NCBI RefSeq assembly: GCF_036884655.1
Contig: NC_088342.1
Span: 10,783,501-10,847,500 of the forward strand
From: Musa acuminata AAA Group
Lineage: Eukaryota > Streptophyta > Magnoliopsida > Zingiberales > Musaceae
Reading direction: 5' to 3'
Length of the DNA: 64,000 bases
In this document: in pieces, positions 14,101-26,100 of the stretch
How the letters are laid out: every line of letters starts with the position of its first letter
Position numbering within the stretch: position 1 is the first letter of the stretch
The notes under the pieces: generated by a model
Told to the model about the DNA's origin: nothing
Databases searched by the model: none
What the model saw: the letters and a program-made list of their open reading frames with translations, nothing else
Translations under genes and position numbers: made by a program

Positions 14101-17100
14101 CAAAAAATGCAACAGTAAAAGGGGAAAAAATCTAAGCAAATAATGCAGAAAATTTTTAATAGTTGAATCATTAAGTTGGCAGCTAAGATAGCAATCAAAT
14201 GAATTTTTAGTCCTTATGCATTTGGCATCTGCTTGGACATATCTTCTTTAGGCTATGCATCCACCAATTTGTGCAAAGTGTGAAAAGTGGAAAATAGATG
14301 CACCCAGCAATAGCAAAGTAAAGAATTACATAGATTATAGAAAATCCAATGGATCACAAGTTAGATGAGATCACTATGGTTCTGTAATTTGAGAACATTT
14401 AGCTTAGGCAATAAAACATTATAATTTTCAACTATATTATAATCTTTAAAAGGTTCCAGCTTACATAAGGGCAAACAAGTAATTGTTCATGATATTCAAT
14501 TCTTCATTCATTTTACATGATCCTACAATACACCATCTTTAATCAATTGTTGTGGTCTTTCGTGGGACTAATTGCTTTCCCATATAAGAGATAAATGTGG
14601 GTTGTTTGCAAATCATATGAACGTAGGAACATTGACATCTAATTTTCACATAGACAACATAAGCAAACTCCAATTCAACTAGTAATGACCCAAAATAAAT
14701 AAGAGTACAAATATTGATCATTAACATTATCTTTTGCGTACATCACATGATAATAATCAACTTCTACCTTAGAAGAATCATAATTACGCATCTCTCTTTC
14801 TGGAATATTATCATTGAAAGATGGGAAAAGCTTTAAATACAGATCAGACCTCTATGTATGCAAAGTATTTACCAGCCCAACCAAAGAGCAAGACCAGACC
14901 AGTCAGCACTGATTGGTACCTAAAATTTTATTATTTCTTCTGTGATGCTAGAAGGTACAGGTCAGTACACCAATATTATGCCGATTCAATCAGTTACTGA
15001 AACCAGTTTCGAACAGAGATCCAAGTCCTTTAAATACATTCTATTTAAGAACTTAACTAGTAGCCAGGGCTAATTTTCTCCAACCTGACATTGGATAAAT
15101 GGTATACATGACTTAGGGTCACATGGATTTGTTATTTTTGAGATGTATGAACTAATTAAATGCCCATCAACCCCTAATTGGGTTATTGTGTCACCCAAAC
15201 TATATAACAATTGTGAACCTCCTTTGTTCATGGATATCAACCCTAAAACCTAGTCAGTGCTGATATTATCTTCCTTTTTTCTAGCACATGGACCATGAAA
15301 CAATCCCTTTAAAATGGACACTTTTTAAATGCCCTAGCCAAACAAGTTCATCATCTTGGTTTTAAATGTTTTCAGAAAACAATGACAATAGCCATTTTTT
15401 CCCATCTTCATATCATGAAACAAAAAATGCTGTTCTACCATCTTATCATAGTACTACTCTCGCCCAAGCATGCTTAACTTCGGAGTTCTGATAGGATCCG
15501 GTGCTTTAGTGCTGGTATGATCGCACTCATATTGCGTACGTCATCCCTCGCCTTTGTGCACGTCACGGCCGGCGTATCGACGACCAGAGCCCCTTGCACA
15601 CCCCGAAAACTCTCGAACGATCTCAGAATCACTATTGTCGGCTCTCTCCAATGCCCATGAGGCCGACTGTGTACCGGACACGGCAAGCGCGCGCCGAAAC
15701 CATAGGGACTTTCTTGAACAAACTCGGAATCGCTATTGCGACCCCAGTCCGGAAAGCTCTCTCCGAGCCCCACGAGACTGACTGCGTAGCGGTCACGACA
15801 AATTCCGAGCCCCAAAACCATCGCCTCGGAGGTCTACGGGAGAGGTTTTCGTCGCTCGGGGCGCAAAAAGGAGTGCAACACGAGGACTTCCCAGGGGGTC
15901 ACCCATCCTAGTACTACTCTCGCCCAAGAACGCTTAACTTCGGAGTTCTGATTGGGATCCGGTGGTTTAGTGCTAGTATGATCGAACTCATATTGTATTT
16001 CTTTGATCATTTATCATTGCCCATATGCAATTGAAATAATATTAAAGTTTGATGTGCTGGTACTCTTCTTTTTTCCCTTTATAATTCATGAATACTGTAG
16101 TTCTCTGAACAAATTTGTAAATTTGCTTCATAATCTTGCTCAATAGATTTCCCAACAAAATCCATCCAAATTGTCAAAGTTTAATGGGATATGATCTTCG
16201 ACTAAACTTGAAACTATAATTTTTTCAATAGAAAAAAATGAAAATAATGTCACCTGCATTAATGAAAGTTACATGAAAACAGTACAACATACTATCACGG
16301 ACTTAACTGGTTTTGCCTAAGTCGTGCGACACCCTTGCGTGTTCGTCCGCAAAGAGTCAGCCTCCCTGAAACCTCTTATGGTCCTTTAAGGACATGCAAA
16401 AGAGAAGACGGGTTAGAGAAAATGTTTCAACTCGAGGTCCCACAAGCAATCATTTCAATAAACACTTGATAGGCAATGCAAATTACAAACATAGACTTCG
16501 CAAGCTCTAAAAGATCGCACGACAAAGGGTCCAAGGTGATCCACAACGGCCAAAAGTCTGCATAAGTGCCCACATGACATTGTTGCAGAACAAGGCAGCG
16601 AACCAGCCCTAGACACTACCCCAAAGGCTTATCCAGCCATGTGCCACTCGGGTAGCTCCTGGGTGTTCTGCTAGTTGACACTCCGCACCACTCTGCGGAG
16701 TTGGAAAACCCTCAAAATGGCTACTTGGATAGCCTATTTTTGGGCAATTTTGCCTCTGTGCAACGACTGCACATAACTTACGTTTACAAGACTAAAATAA
16801 CCACAAAATCCAACCAAAATGAGGTTGTCAAGCCTACTGCAAACCATCTATATGTTGTGTAAAGCATGAACAAAACCGAAAGATACAGACATACATAAAC
16901 ATTACATCGAACACCTTGTTTACGGATTTATCCATGACATTCTCCCCCGCTTATTCCTTCGATGTCCTCGTCGACGCCTTTACGGATGCTGCATCTTCTC
17001 GCCTTTGTTGAATCTTCAATCTTTTGCTCCAATTGTAACACGTCTCTTGGCTCCCAACTGCTCTCCACCTTTATTGTTGATTAATCGAACTTTAATCCAC

Positions 17101-20100
17101 CAATGCTGCTTCAACTCAACAATGACTCTGACTCTGGTGTGGAGTCGTTCGAGTTATATTAATCCTTGTTGGTTCCTACGAATCCCTCAGATGAAGAAAA
17201 AGACCTTCCTTGTTGGGCGTCAGTCTCTTAAACGTCTCGTGCTGCTTGTATTGGGTGGATGCCTATTGGAGCTTTAACAAGCATCACCTCAAGACTTTGA
17301 AGTTTTTGATATCTTTCCTTCATAAATTTGCTCATTGATTCCTCTTCTACTTAGTTGTCGACTCTAAGTAGCTTCGCATCATTTTCGCTTTCGATTGGCA
17401 TTTTGTTGGGAAATAAAGTGGACAATCAACTCTCGGTAGAATCAATCATCATTGGTAAGGACTTGAAAACTATTGTTTTCTACTAAGTTTCTTCGAAGGG
17501 TCTTTGAACATGTGCATAGCTCCCCTGCTGGATAAATAAGAGAATTAGGGTACTTGATTTCACCAATTCTCTTAAGAGTTAAGAAGGCAAAAGTTACTTG
17601 ACTTCGCCCACCTCCTCGAGAGTTATACTTCATGCATGAAGTTGGTTACTAGCCTTCGCATGCTCTTTATTCACACTTCTGAAGCACCCGAAGTGTGCAC
17701 TCTTTGTGTTGAGTTAGCTATTGCAATCCGCCTCTTGATTGTTATTGAACTTTTAAAATGCAAGAAGTTTTGCCCGAAAAGAATAAAATTCCACCCCAAC
17801 TTAAAGCGAGTCTCCAATAGTTTTGGTCGTCTTTAGGATTGTACCGTCTTCTCTATCATTTCCGTCGCCTACTCTTTTGAAAAGAAAGGTACAATATTGC
17901 ATACCGCATACTCCATTCATTGGTCAAGCACACCTGGATCGACCTAAAGTCCCCCTCTTTCAGCTCTCTTGATGAGAAGCCTGTCAACACCAATCTTACA
18001 AACTTCCTTAGCCTCTGCCCTTTGATCTTTTCTCGGTACGTAAAGTTTGCCTCTACATTCTCCACCTCGACCCCTTTCACGACTATGTGCTCTCCCCCTA
18101 TGAGAGCAAGGGATCGATGACTCCACGGAAGTCTTGCCTCTATGGTACCATGGCGTTGTCATGCTCATAGCCGTACTATCCGTTGCCTTGCATCTGCATC
18201 CGCATCCGCATCCCTTTCTTTGCAATCGGTAGATCTGCCTCAACGGCACTATGACGCTCCTTCGAGTCCACCTCCATCCTAACTAACGCTTGGTTTTGGG
18301 CAGCTAAGTCCCTCTAAACTCATCGTCACTTCTTCGCTCCTTTTCGATCATCAGCTTCAATACCTCTGTGTTCTTCGAGTAGTTCCCCTTAGTTGATGAA
18401 AAAATAGACTGGAACTCCCATACATGGCCTCCACCATCGTGTTACAGGGCTCGCGCCAATTTTATTCTTCATTGTGTCCTTGGTAACAATGTTCGCTCAC
18501 TTGACTTTGTCCTCTGACTTGTTATGCTCCCTTAAGCGAATATATGCTCTTGAGCAATCCAACTCCCCAATCGCTCCGATCATACCTTTATATAATCAAG
18601 TCCCCCAATGGAACTCATTGGTACTTGGTACTCGGAATTTCTCATCAATAGTGCATAGCTCTCATATGCTGATGACTAAGGCTTTCATCGAATACAAATT
18701 TCAATATACGCACGGAAGACCGCCTCTACTGTCACGGACTTAGCCGGAATTGCCTAAGTCGTGAGGCACCCTTGCGGCCAAGATGCGAACTTAGCTTGAG
18801 TTGCCTAAGTCGCGAAGCGCCCTTATGATATGCATCCGCAAAAGTCAGTCAATTTGCAACCTCACACAGGTCCCGAAGGACCTGTAAAAGAGAAAGTTGA
18901 TTAGTTCGAAGAACGAGCGACGGACAAGTCTCGACGTTTCGCAAAAGCGGAAGCTTTACAAGCAATTCAGCAAGCACCTTGCGTGCAAGAGACAAAACAG
19001 AGAAAGGAGGAAAACAAGGATTTTAGAGGGTTAAACGAACAGCTGCAAGTCCACAAACAGCTGCTCACCGAGTGTCGGGCACGAAGACAAGTTCCCGTCA
19101 AGAAAACGTGCGAACTTGTGAAGATTGTTCAACGCCCAACACTATACCGAAGCCCCATCCCCCATGGTGCCACCCGGGTGGTTCCAGGGTGCTGAGATGG
19201 TTGACATTTTGCGTGCAATAGTGGGATGCAGAAAACAGCCCGTGGCATACGAAAACGGAGCCATTTTGGACTATTTTGCTCGGTTCGGTCGCACTGTAGC
19301 ACTGCAACTTGTTCGAACTTATATTTTTACAAGCAAAAGAACATAAAACAAAGCCAAAACATGCTGCCAAACAACTGTACATGTAAACAAAAGCGACGAA
19401 CGGTTCGTTGAACGAAGTTGTTGCGGGTGCACGACGACCGTTCGTGACATTCTCCCCCACTTAAACCGTCGACGCCCTCGTCGATGCTTGTTTGTAGTTG
19501 TTGATGATTGCTTTTTTATGTCGTAGGGCGTCTTCGAGCTCCCAACTGGCTTCAGTTCGGGGAAGCTTTCGCCACTTCACCAAGTACTCGGTCTGCTCAG
19601 CTCTAGTGGGTAGCTTTATCTTGTGATCCGCTAAAAATGGCTTCAACTCGCTTCTCATAGGAGGTTCTGGTGGGGGTTAGCCGAGTTAGAACACTTCGAG
19701 AAGTATCTTGCGGATCCAAGTGGTAGGCTTTCAAGTTGTTGGCGTGAAGAACATTGTGAATTTTGAACCACGCCGACAGCTGCAACTTGTAAGAGACGTT
19801 GCCCACCCTGCTGATAATTAGGAAGGGCTCTTCATACTTGCACACCAATCCTTTGTGTACTTTGTTCCTAAAGAATTGGAGTGATGCTGGTTGGAGATTT
19901 ACCAACATCAAATCGCCGACCTTAAACTCATGCGGTCGCCTTCCCAAGTCTACCTACTTCTTCATCCTTTTGGCTGCCTTCTCCAAGTTAGCCCGCGTAA
20001 TATCTGTATTTCGGTGCCACTCCTTTGCAAAGTGGTAGGCTGACGGACTACTCCCAATATACCCGATTCCCATGGTGTGAGGAGTTGACGGTTGTTGTCC

Positions 20101-23100
20101 TGTAATGATCCCGAAGGGGCTATTGTTAGACGAAGAGCTCCGCTGCAAGTTGTAGGAGAATTGGACTATGTCCAACAGCTTTACCTAATCTCGTTGGTTG
20201 GCACTCACATAGTGCCGAAGATATTGCTCCAAGAGCGAGTTTATTCTTTTAGATTGGTCATCCGTCTGGGGGTGGAGGCTTGTAGAGAAGTATAACTTAG
20301 ACCCCAATAACTTGAATAACTCGGTCCAGAATCGTCCTAGGAACCGAGCGTCTTGATCACTGATGATATTGTGTGGGACTCCCCAATACTTCACCACATT
20401 CTTCATCATCAGCTTGGCCGCCTCCTCGGCTAAACAGTGTAGGAGTGCAGCAATAAAAGTTGCATACTTTGAAAATCGATCGACCACCACGAGTATCGAT
20501 CCGAGTCCCCCTACTACCAGCAAGCTTGATATGAAGTCCAAGGAAATGCTCTCCCACAGCCTTTTTGGTACGGGCAACAGTTCCAAAAGTCCCATCGGCT
20601 TTCGCTATTCCACCTTGTCTTGTTGGCAAATGAGGCACGTTCGAACATATTCCTCCACATCAGTCGTCATCTTCAACCAGTAAAAGACCCTCTCCACGAG
20701 AGCCAAAGTTCTGTAAATGCCCGGATTACCAGCTCAAAGGGAATCGTGACACTCTCTTAAGAGCTCACGTCGTAAATTGTCCACTCGAGGGACATAAACC
20801 TTATTCCCTTTAATATAAACAAGTCCCTCCTGGACCCAAAATCGTCATGCTTTACCTTCTTTGATGAGTTGCATCAGGGTTATTGCTTGGGGATCACTGT
20901 ACAGTCCATCCCTGATCTTGGAAAGGAAGTTGGAGTACAATTGACTTACTTGGCCTCTGCCTTCCAACTGTACGACATTCACTCACTCCACTTTCCGGCT
21001 CAATGCATCAGCCACGACATTTGCTTTTCTGGGCTTGTACTCCATTACCATATCAAACTCAGCTAGGAAGTCCTGCCATCGTGCTTGCTTTGGAGAGAGT
21101 TTCTTCTGAGTTTGAAAATAGCTCAAAGCGATGTTTGTCCTCAGCACAAATCGCGATCCAAGAAAGTAGTGACGCCAAACTCGTAGACAGTGGACCACCG
21201 CTATCATCTCCTTCTTGTGCATCGGATACCGCCACTCGGTCTCGTTGAGCTTGCGGCTCTCGTAGGCCACCAGATGACCCTCTTATATGAGTACTCCCTC
21301 AATAGCAAAATCTGAAGCATCTGTATGGACTTCGAAGGGCTCCCCATAGTCCAGCAATTTGAGCATCGGTTCTTCCAACACAGCAGCCTTCAGATCTAGG
21401 AATGCAGCTTCACATTTGTCAGACCACCTCCAAAGCTACTCCTTCAATAATTCCGTCGGTGGAGTTGCATGCTTCGAATACCCCAATATGAAGCATCGAT
21501 AGTAGTTGACAAAACCAAGGAAGGATCTCAACTCTGGCACCTTCTTTAGAGTTCACCATTCCGAACAGCTTGCACCTTTGATTGGTCCATCCAAATGGAG
21601 CCACCCCCGATTCGATGCCCCAAAAACAAGATCTCTGTTTGAGCAAAGTAGCACTTCTCCCTCTTCATGAACAAAGTGTTCTCCCTGAGAACCTTGAAAA
21701 TTGTCCTAAGGTACTCGATATGCTCCTCGAGCGTTTGGCTGTAGATGACGATATCGTCCAAGTAGACGACCACAAACATATCCAAATATTCTTTGAATAA
21801 TTGGTTCATAAGAGTGCAGAACGTGGCCGGAGCGTTGGTTAAGCCGAAAGGCATCACTAAGAACTCGAACGCTCCATACCTAGTCATGCAGGTAGTCTTC
21901 GCTTCGTCGCCTTCAGCAATGTGCACCTACCAGTAACTCGACCGGAGGTCGAGTTTGGAGAAATACTTGGCCTTGCCCAATTGGTCGAACAAGTCCGCGA
22001 TGAGTGGGATTAGATACTTGTTCTTCACGGTCACTTTGTTGAGGGCTCGATAATCGATGCATAGTCGGAGGCTCCCATCTTGTTTCTTTTGGAAGAGAAC
22101 TGAAGCTTCGAATGGTGCTTTAGAACTGCGAATGAGACCACCGCTTAGCAATTCATCTAACTACTTTCTGAGTTTTGCAAACTCAGGGAGGGGCATGTAG
22201 TATGGTGGTCTCGCTGGAGGCTTTACTCCTAGCTCCAGCTCGATATAATGATCCACGCCTCTGTGTGGCGGTAGAGTCTTCGGTAACTCAGGTGGCATAA
22301 CATCTGTGAACTCCCTCAACACGTTAGCCACCACAACAGGTTCATGAATGGCCTTCTCGTCGAGTGGCTCTAGCTTCATAGCAACCACGAATGTTAATTC
22401 GCCTTTTCGTACCCCTTTCTTTAGTTGTAATGACGATATCTGCTGGGGTTCCCTGGTTCCCCTCCGAGAGACAGGAACCACACAGGGGTCGTCACCTCCC
22501 ATCATACATAGGGAGTTTAGGAACAGTATTGGCACCAACTTCGCTGCATGCATGAATTCCATTCCAAGAATCACTTGGAAGTCGTCCAGTGGCACCGCCA
22601 TCATGTTAGTACTCTCGTTCCACGTTCCTATCTTGATGGAAACTCCCTTTGCCAACCCGGAGATTCGCTTGGCCTTCGAGTTCACCGCCTTCATTCGACT
22701 TGGGTTCTTCTCCAAGATCAACCCAAGTCGCTTTGCTTCTCGATCGGCAATAAAGTTATGGGTAGCGCCCATGTCCACCATTGCACGGGTTGTTTAGCCA
22801 TTGAACTTAATGTCCACATACATCAACTCGCTACTCCCTACTTTTAATGGCTTTGCCTTCATATCAGTGATTTAAAAAGCGTTAGGCGCCAAAAGGCGCC
22901 AAGGTCCACAAATGCCCGAGGCGCTAGGCGCTCGCCCAGGCGCTCGCCCGAGCGAAGCGAGGCGCTAAATTATAAAAATATATAATATAATTATAAAAAT
23001 ATATAATATAATTATTTAAAATTATCTAAATTATAAAAATATATAATATAATTATAACAATAATTTCAAATAAATAAAAATTAACAACATTAAAATCAAA

Positions 23101-26100
23101 ATAATATATTATTAATCTATTAACAAAAAATTAATCATTTCAAAATTCAAATAAACTTAATATTAAGAGTATACTGAGCTTGATGGAGAAACGAGGAAGC
23201 AGCGGCGAGCGGCGGCGGCAACAGCGGGAAAGGGAAAGGGAGCGGAAGGCGCGAGCAGCGGGAGGCCTCGAGGGAGGCGCGAGCAGCGGGAAGGCTCGCG
23301 GGAGGGCTCGCAGGAGGCGAGAGGGCTCGCGGGAGACGCGAGCAGCGGGAGGGCTCGCGGGAGCAGCAGGAGGGCTTGAGGGGGGCACGAGCAGTGGGAA
23401 GGCTCGCGGGAGGGCTCGCAGGAGACGCGAGCAGCGAGAGGGCTCGCGGGAGGCGCGAGCAGCGGGAGGGCTCGCAGGAGGTGCGAGCAACGAGAGGGCT
23501 CGCGGGAGGCGCGAGCAGTGACAGCGACGAGCAGCGGCAGCAGGAGCAGCGGCAGCGAGCGACGAGATCGCGATCGGGATCGGGATCGAGAGCGGCAGCG
23601 GCAACAGGTTAGTGTTAGGTTAGGGTTAGGGTTAGGGTTGGGGTTATATCGGTTTAGTTGGTTCGATTGAACCAACTAACAACCGAACCAGGACCGAACC
23701 AGACCTAAAATTCTGGTTCAGTTGCCTTGGTTTACCCAGGCGCTCACCCGAAGCGCCCAACGCCTGGGCTCAGGCGAGCGACCAGGCGGCGCCTGTTTGA
23801 AGCGCGCCGCCTGGGAGATTAGCGAGGCGCTCGGGCCTCGCCTCGCCCGAGCGCCTTTTGCAATCACTGCTTCATATGCTCCCCCACTTGACCCTGCAAT
23901 GCATTTAACAAACGCATTACTCCCATTCGGAGACCTTGCGACTCATCATCGCTGCTAGATTCTGAACTGCTTGAACTAAGGGCAACGGCTTTACCCTTGT
24001 CTGATTTAGGGGGATGGATGGAAGCTGTTAAAGCATTGAGTGCCTATTTCTGTGGGCACTCCTTCACCATGTGCGGCCCTCCGCACAAGAAGCATCTGCC
24101 AGTTTTCGAGGCCTTGCCTTTTGAGCTTGACCCTTTGTAAGAACTCTTCTTCCTTTGTTCGCCACAGAGCTCCTTCCCTCGAGAATATTTTGGAGGGTGA
24201 TTTCTTGAAAATTGTTTCCTTTTTCCTGAGTCCTCAAAGGAAACAAAGTCGGTGAGCCTTTTTGCGACAGCAATTGCCCCGATCACATCGGTGACATTCC
24301 TTCGATGCAGTTCTTATTGCGCCCATGGCTTCAAACCATCGAGGAAGCTGAATAACTTATCCTTCTCGGACATATCCTGTATATCCAGCATTAGTGTAGA
24401 AAACTGCTTCACGTAGTCACGGATGGAAGTACTTTGGCAGAGTTGTCTCAACTTTCTCCTTGCGACGAACTCTATGTTCTCAGGTAGAAACTGAGTTCTC
24501 AACTCTTGCTTTAAGTCCTCCCATGTATCCACCCGACACCGACCTTGTTGGATCTCCTCCCAATGGGTTCGCCACCAAAGTTTTGTATCCCCATTCAAAT
24601 GCATTGTTGCTATTGAAACTTTGGTTTCTTCATAATCATATCTCATAGCTCGAAAGTATTGTTCCATGTCGAACAGGAAATTCTCGAGCTCTTTAGCATC
24701 TCGGGCACCTCCATAACAATGGAGGCTCGGGTGCCCTCAAGTTTTGTGGCGGTGCAACGCGGGTGTTGCTTCCTCCTGCATTCAGTGCCCTTGTGAGCAT
24801 GGTCACCCTGGAAGTGAGTTCTACTACGACTTCCTACAGATGTTGCATGGAGTCTTTGGTGTCATCCGATAGTCGAGCGACTAAGGCCTCGACCTTGTCG
24901 ATTCTGGATTCCGCGTCTTCTTGCGAGCTCTCTACCCCAAGAAGCCTTCGCTGGCCTTGGAAGAGTTCCTCCAAGCTCGCTTCAAGAACATCCAAGCGGG
25001 TTTCCGCCGTTGTGAGTCTCTCCTTGTGGCTCTTCTTCCCGGTTGGCGCTCCAGATTACGCTTCCTCCGCTCGCGGAGAGTAGCCAATTTCTCGCTCATT
25101 ATGTTCGCTACCACGATCCTCCAAAGTGGCTCCAACGACATGAGAGCGAGTTTGCAATTGCAGCCCACCTACGGCTGCTTAAGGCAAAGGTCCGGCTTGC
25201 CCCGCCTTGCTTGATGCGTCATGATGCTTTGCCATGGCAAAATTGCGAAGTTCCTTCGTTGCTTGCTCAAATTGCTTGCCCGCTCTGATACCACTATATC
25301 ACAGACTTAGCTGGAACTGCCTAAGTCGTAAGGCACCCTTGCGGTCAAGACACGAACTTAGGTTGAGTTGCCTAAGTCGCGAAGCGCCCTTGTGATATGC
25401 GTCCACAAAAGTCAGTCAATTTGCAACCTCACTCAGGTCCCGAAGGACCTGCAAAAGAGAAAGTTGATTAGTTTGAAGAACGAACGACGGACAAATCCTG
25501 ACGTCTCGCGAAAGGGGAAGCTTTACAAGCAATTCAACGAGCACCATGCGTGCAAGTCCACAAACAGCTGCTCACCGGGTGCCGAGCACGAAGACAATTT
25601 CCTGTCAAGAAAACGTGTGAACTTGTGAAGATTGTTCAACGCCCGACACTATACCGAAGCCCCATCCCCCATGGTGCCACCCGGGTGGTTCCAGGGTGTT
25701 AAGATGGCTGACATTTCGCGTGCAGCAGCGGGCTGCAGAAAACAACCTGTGGCACGCGAAAACGGAGCCATTTTGGGTTGTTTTGCTCGGTTCGGTGAGC
25801 AATCGCACTGTAGCACTGTAGCGCTGTAACTTGTTCGAACGTACATTTTTACAAGCAAAAGAACATAAAACCAAGCCAAAATATACTGTCAAGCAGCTGT
25901 ACATGTAAACAAAAGCGACGAACGGTTCGTTGAACGAAGTTGTTGCGGGTGCGCAACGACCGTTAGTGACACTATGTTGCACATGATTCTCTCTCTAGAA
26001 AATCGAGACTTATCTCTCCCGGATATATGTCCCGTTGGAGCAACTTTTATCTTCGTATCCTTTCCTGTGTAAGTTTTAGAGACTACCATCCACTTGGACT

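Larger units (their letters stand above)
22865..23869. mobile_element. hAT-like non-autonomous element inside the inner gypsy
   Basis: Perfect 8-bp target duplication CTTCATAT at 22,857-22,864 and 23,870-23,877. Inverted ends CAGTGATTTAAAAAGCG and (from the right) CAGTGATTGCAAAAGGCG. The 1,005-bp body starts and ends with 'aggcgc'/'gcgcctcg' words, has an AT-rich stretch (22,970-23,160), then a GC-rich minisatellite and telomere-like repeats. No transposase frame. It interrupts the gypsy between gag and protease. Long frames on both strands (23,140-23,675) are the minisatellite read as Ala/Arg/Ser-rich peptide. Confidence 0.82.
18730..25971 (-). mobile_element. Inner Ty3/gypsy chromovirus-type element (degenerate)
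   Basis: LTRs at 18,730-19,449 and 25,297-25,971 surround gag, protease, RT, RNase H, integrase and a chromodomain-like C-terminus, in gypsy order on the minus strand. PBS next to the right LTR is TGGTATCAGAGCGGGC (tRNA-iMet type); a PPT (GTGGGGGAGAA) abuts the left LTR. The coding region is cut by stops and frameshifts and by a 1-kb hAT-like insertion at 22,865-23,869. Flanking TCTAC and CTATG are not a clean target duplication. The chromodomain and tRNA-iMet primer point to a chromovirus (Galadriel/Reina-like); the clade is a guess without a tree. Confidence 0.85.

Noticed and set aside
15474..15911. Frames of 75-115 codons near the 5S copies
   Set aside because: They overlap 5S rRNA sequence and its spacer, which explain the region better.
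15448..15989. Cassandra-type TRIM element (LTRs with 5S-like sequence)
   Set aside because: No tRNA-Met PBS, PPT or TG...CA LTR ends were found between the copies; a GC-rich spacer with a T5 terminator fits an rDNA unit. A formal LTR search could still overturn this.
16940..18729. Host gene candidates (89-101 codon frames at 17,005-18,743)
   Set aside because: They lie between the LTR pair of the outer element and form no domain; treated as its decayed interior.
23609..23645. True telomere or chromosome end
   Set aside because: The tract is short, interstitial and inside a transposon, with a mostly six-base unit.
23140..23675. Long overlapping frames rich in Ala, Arg, Ser and Pro on both strands
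   Set aside because: They read the GC-rich minisatellite of the hAT-like element; open frames on both strands with the same period are expected from such a repeat.
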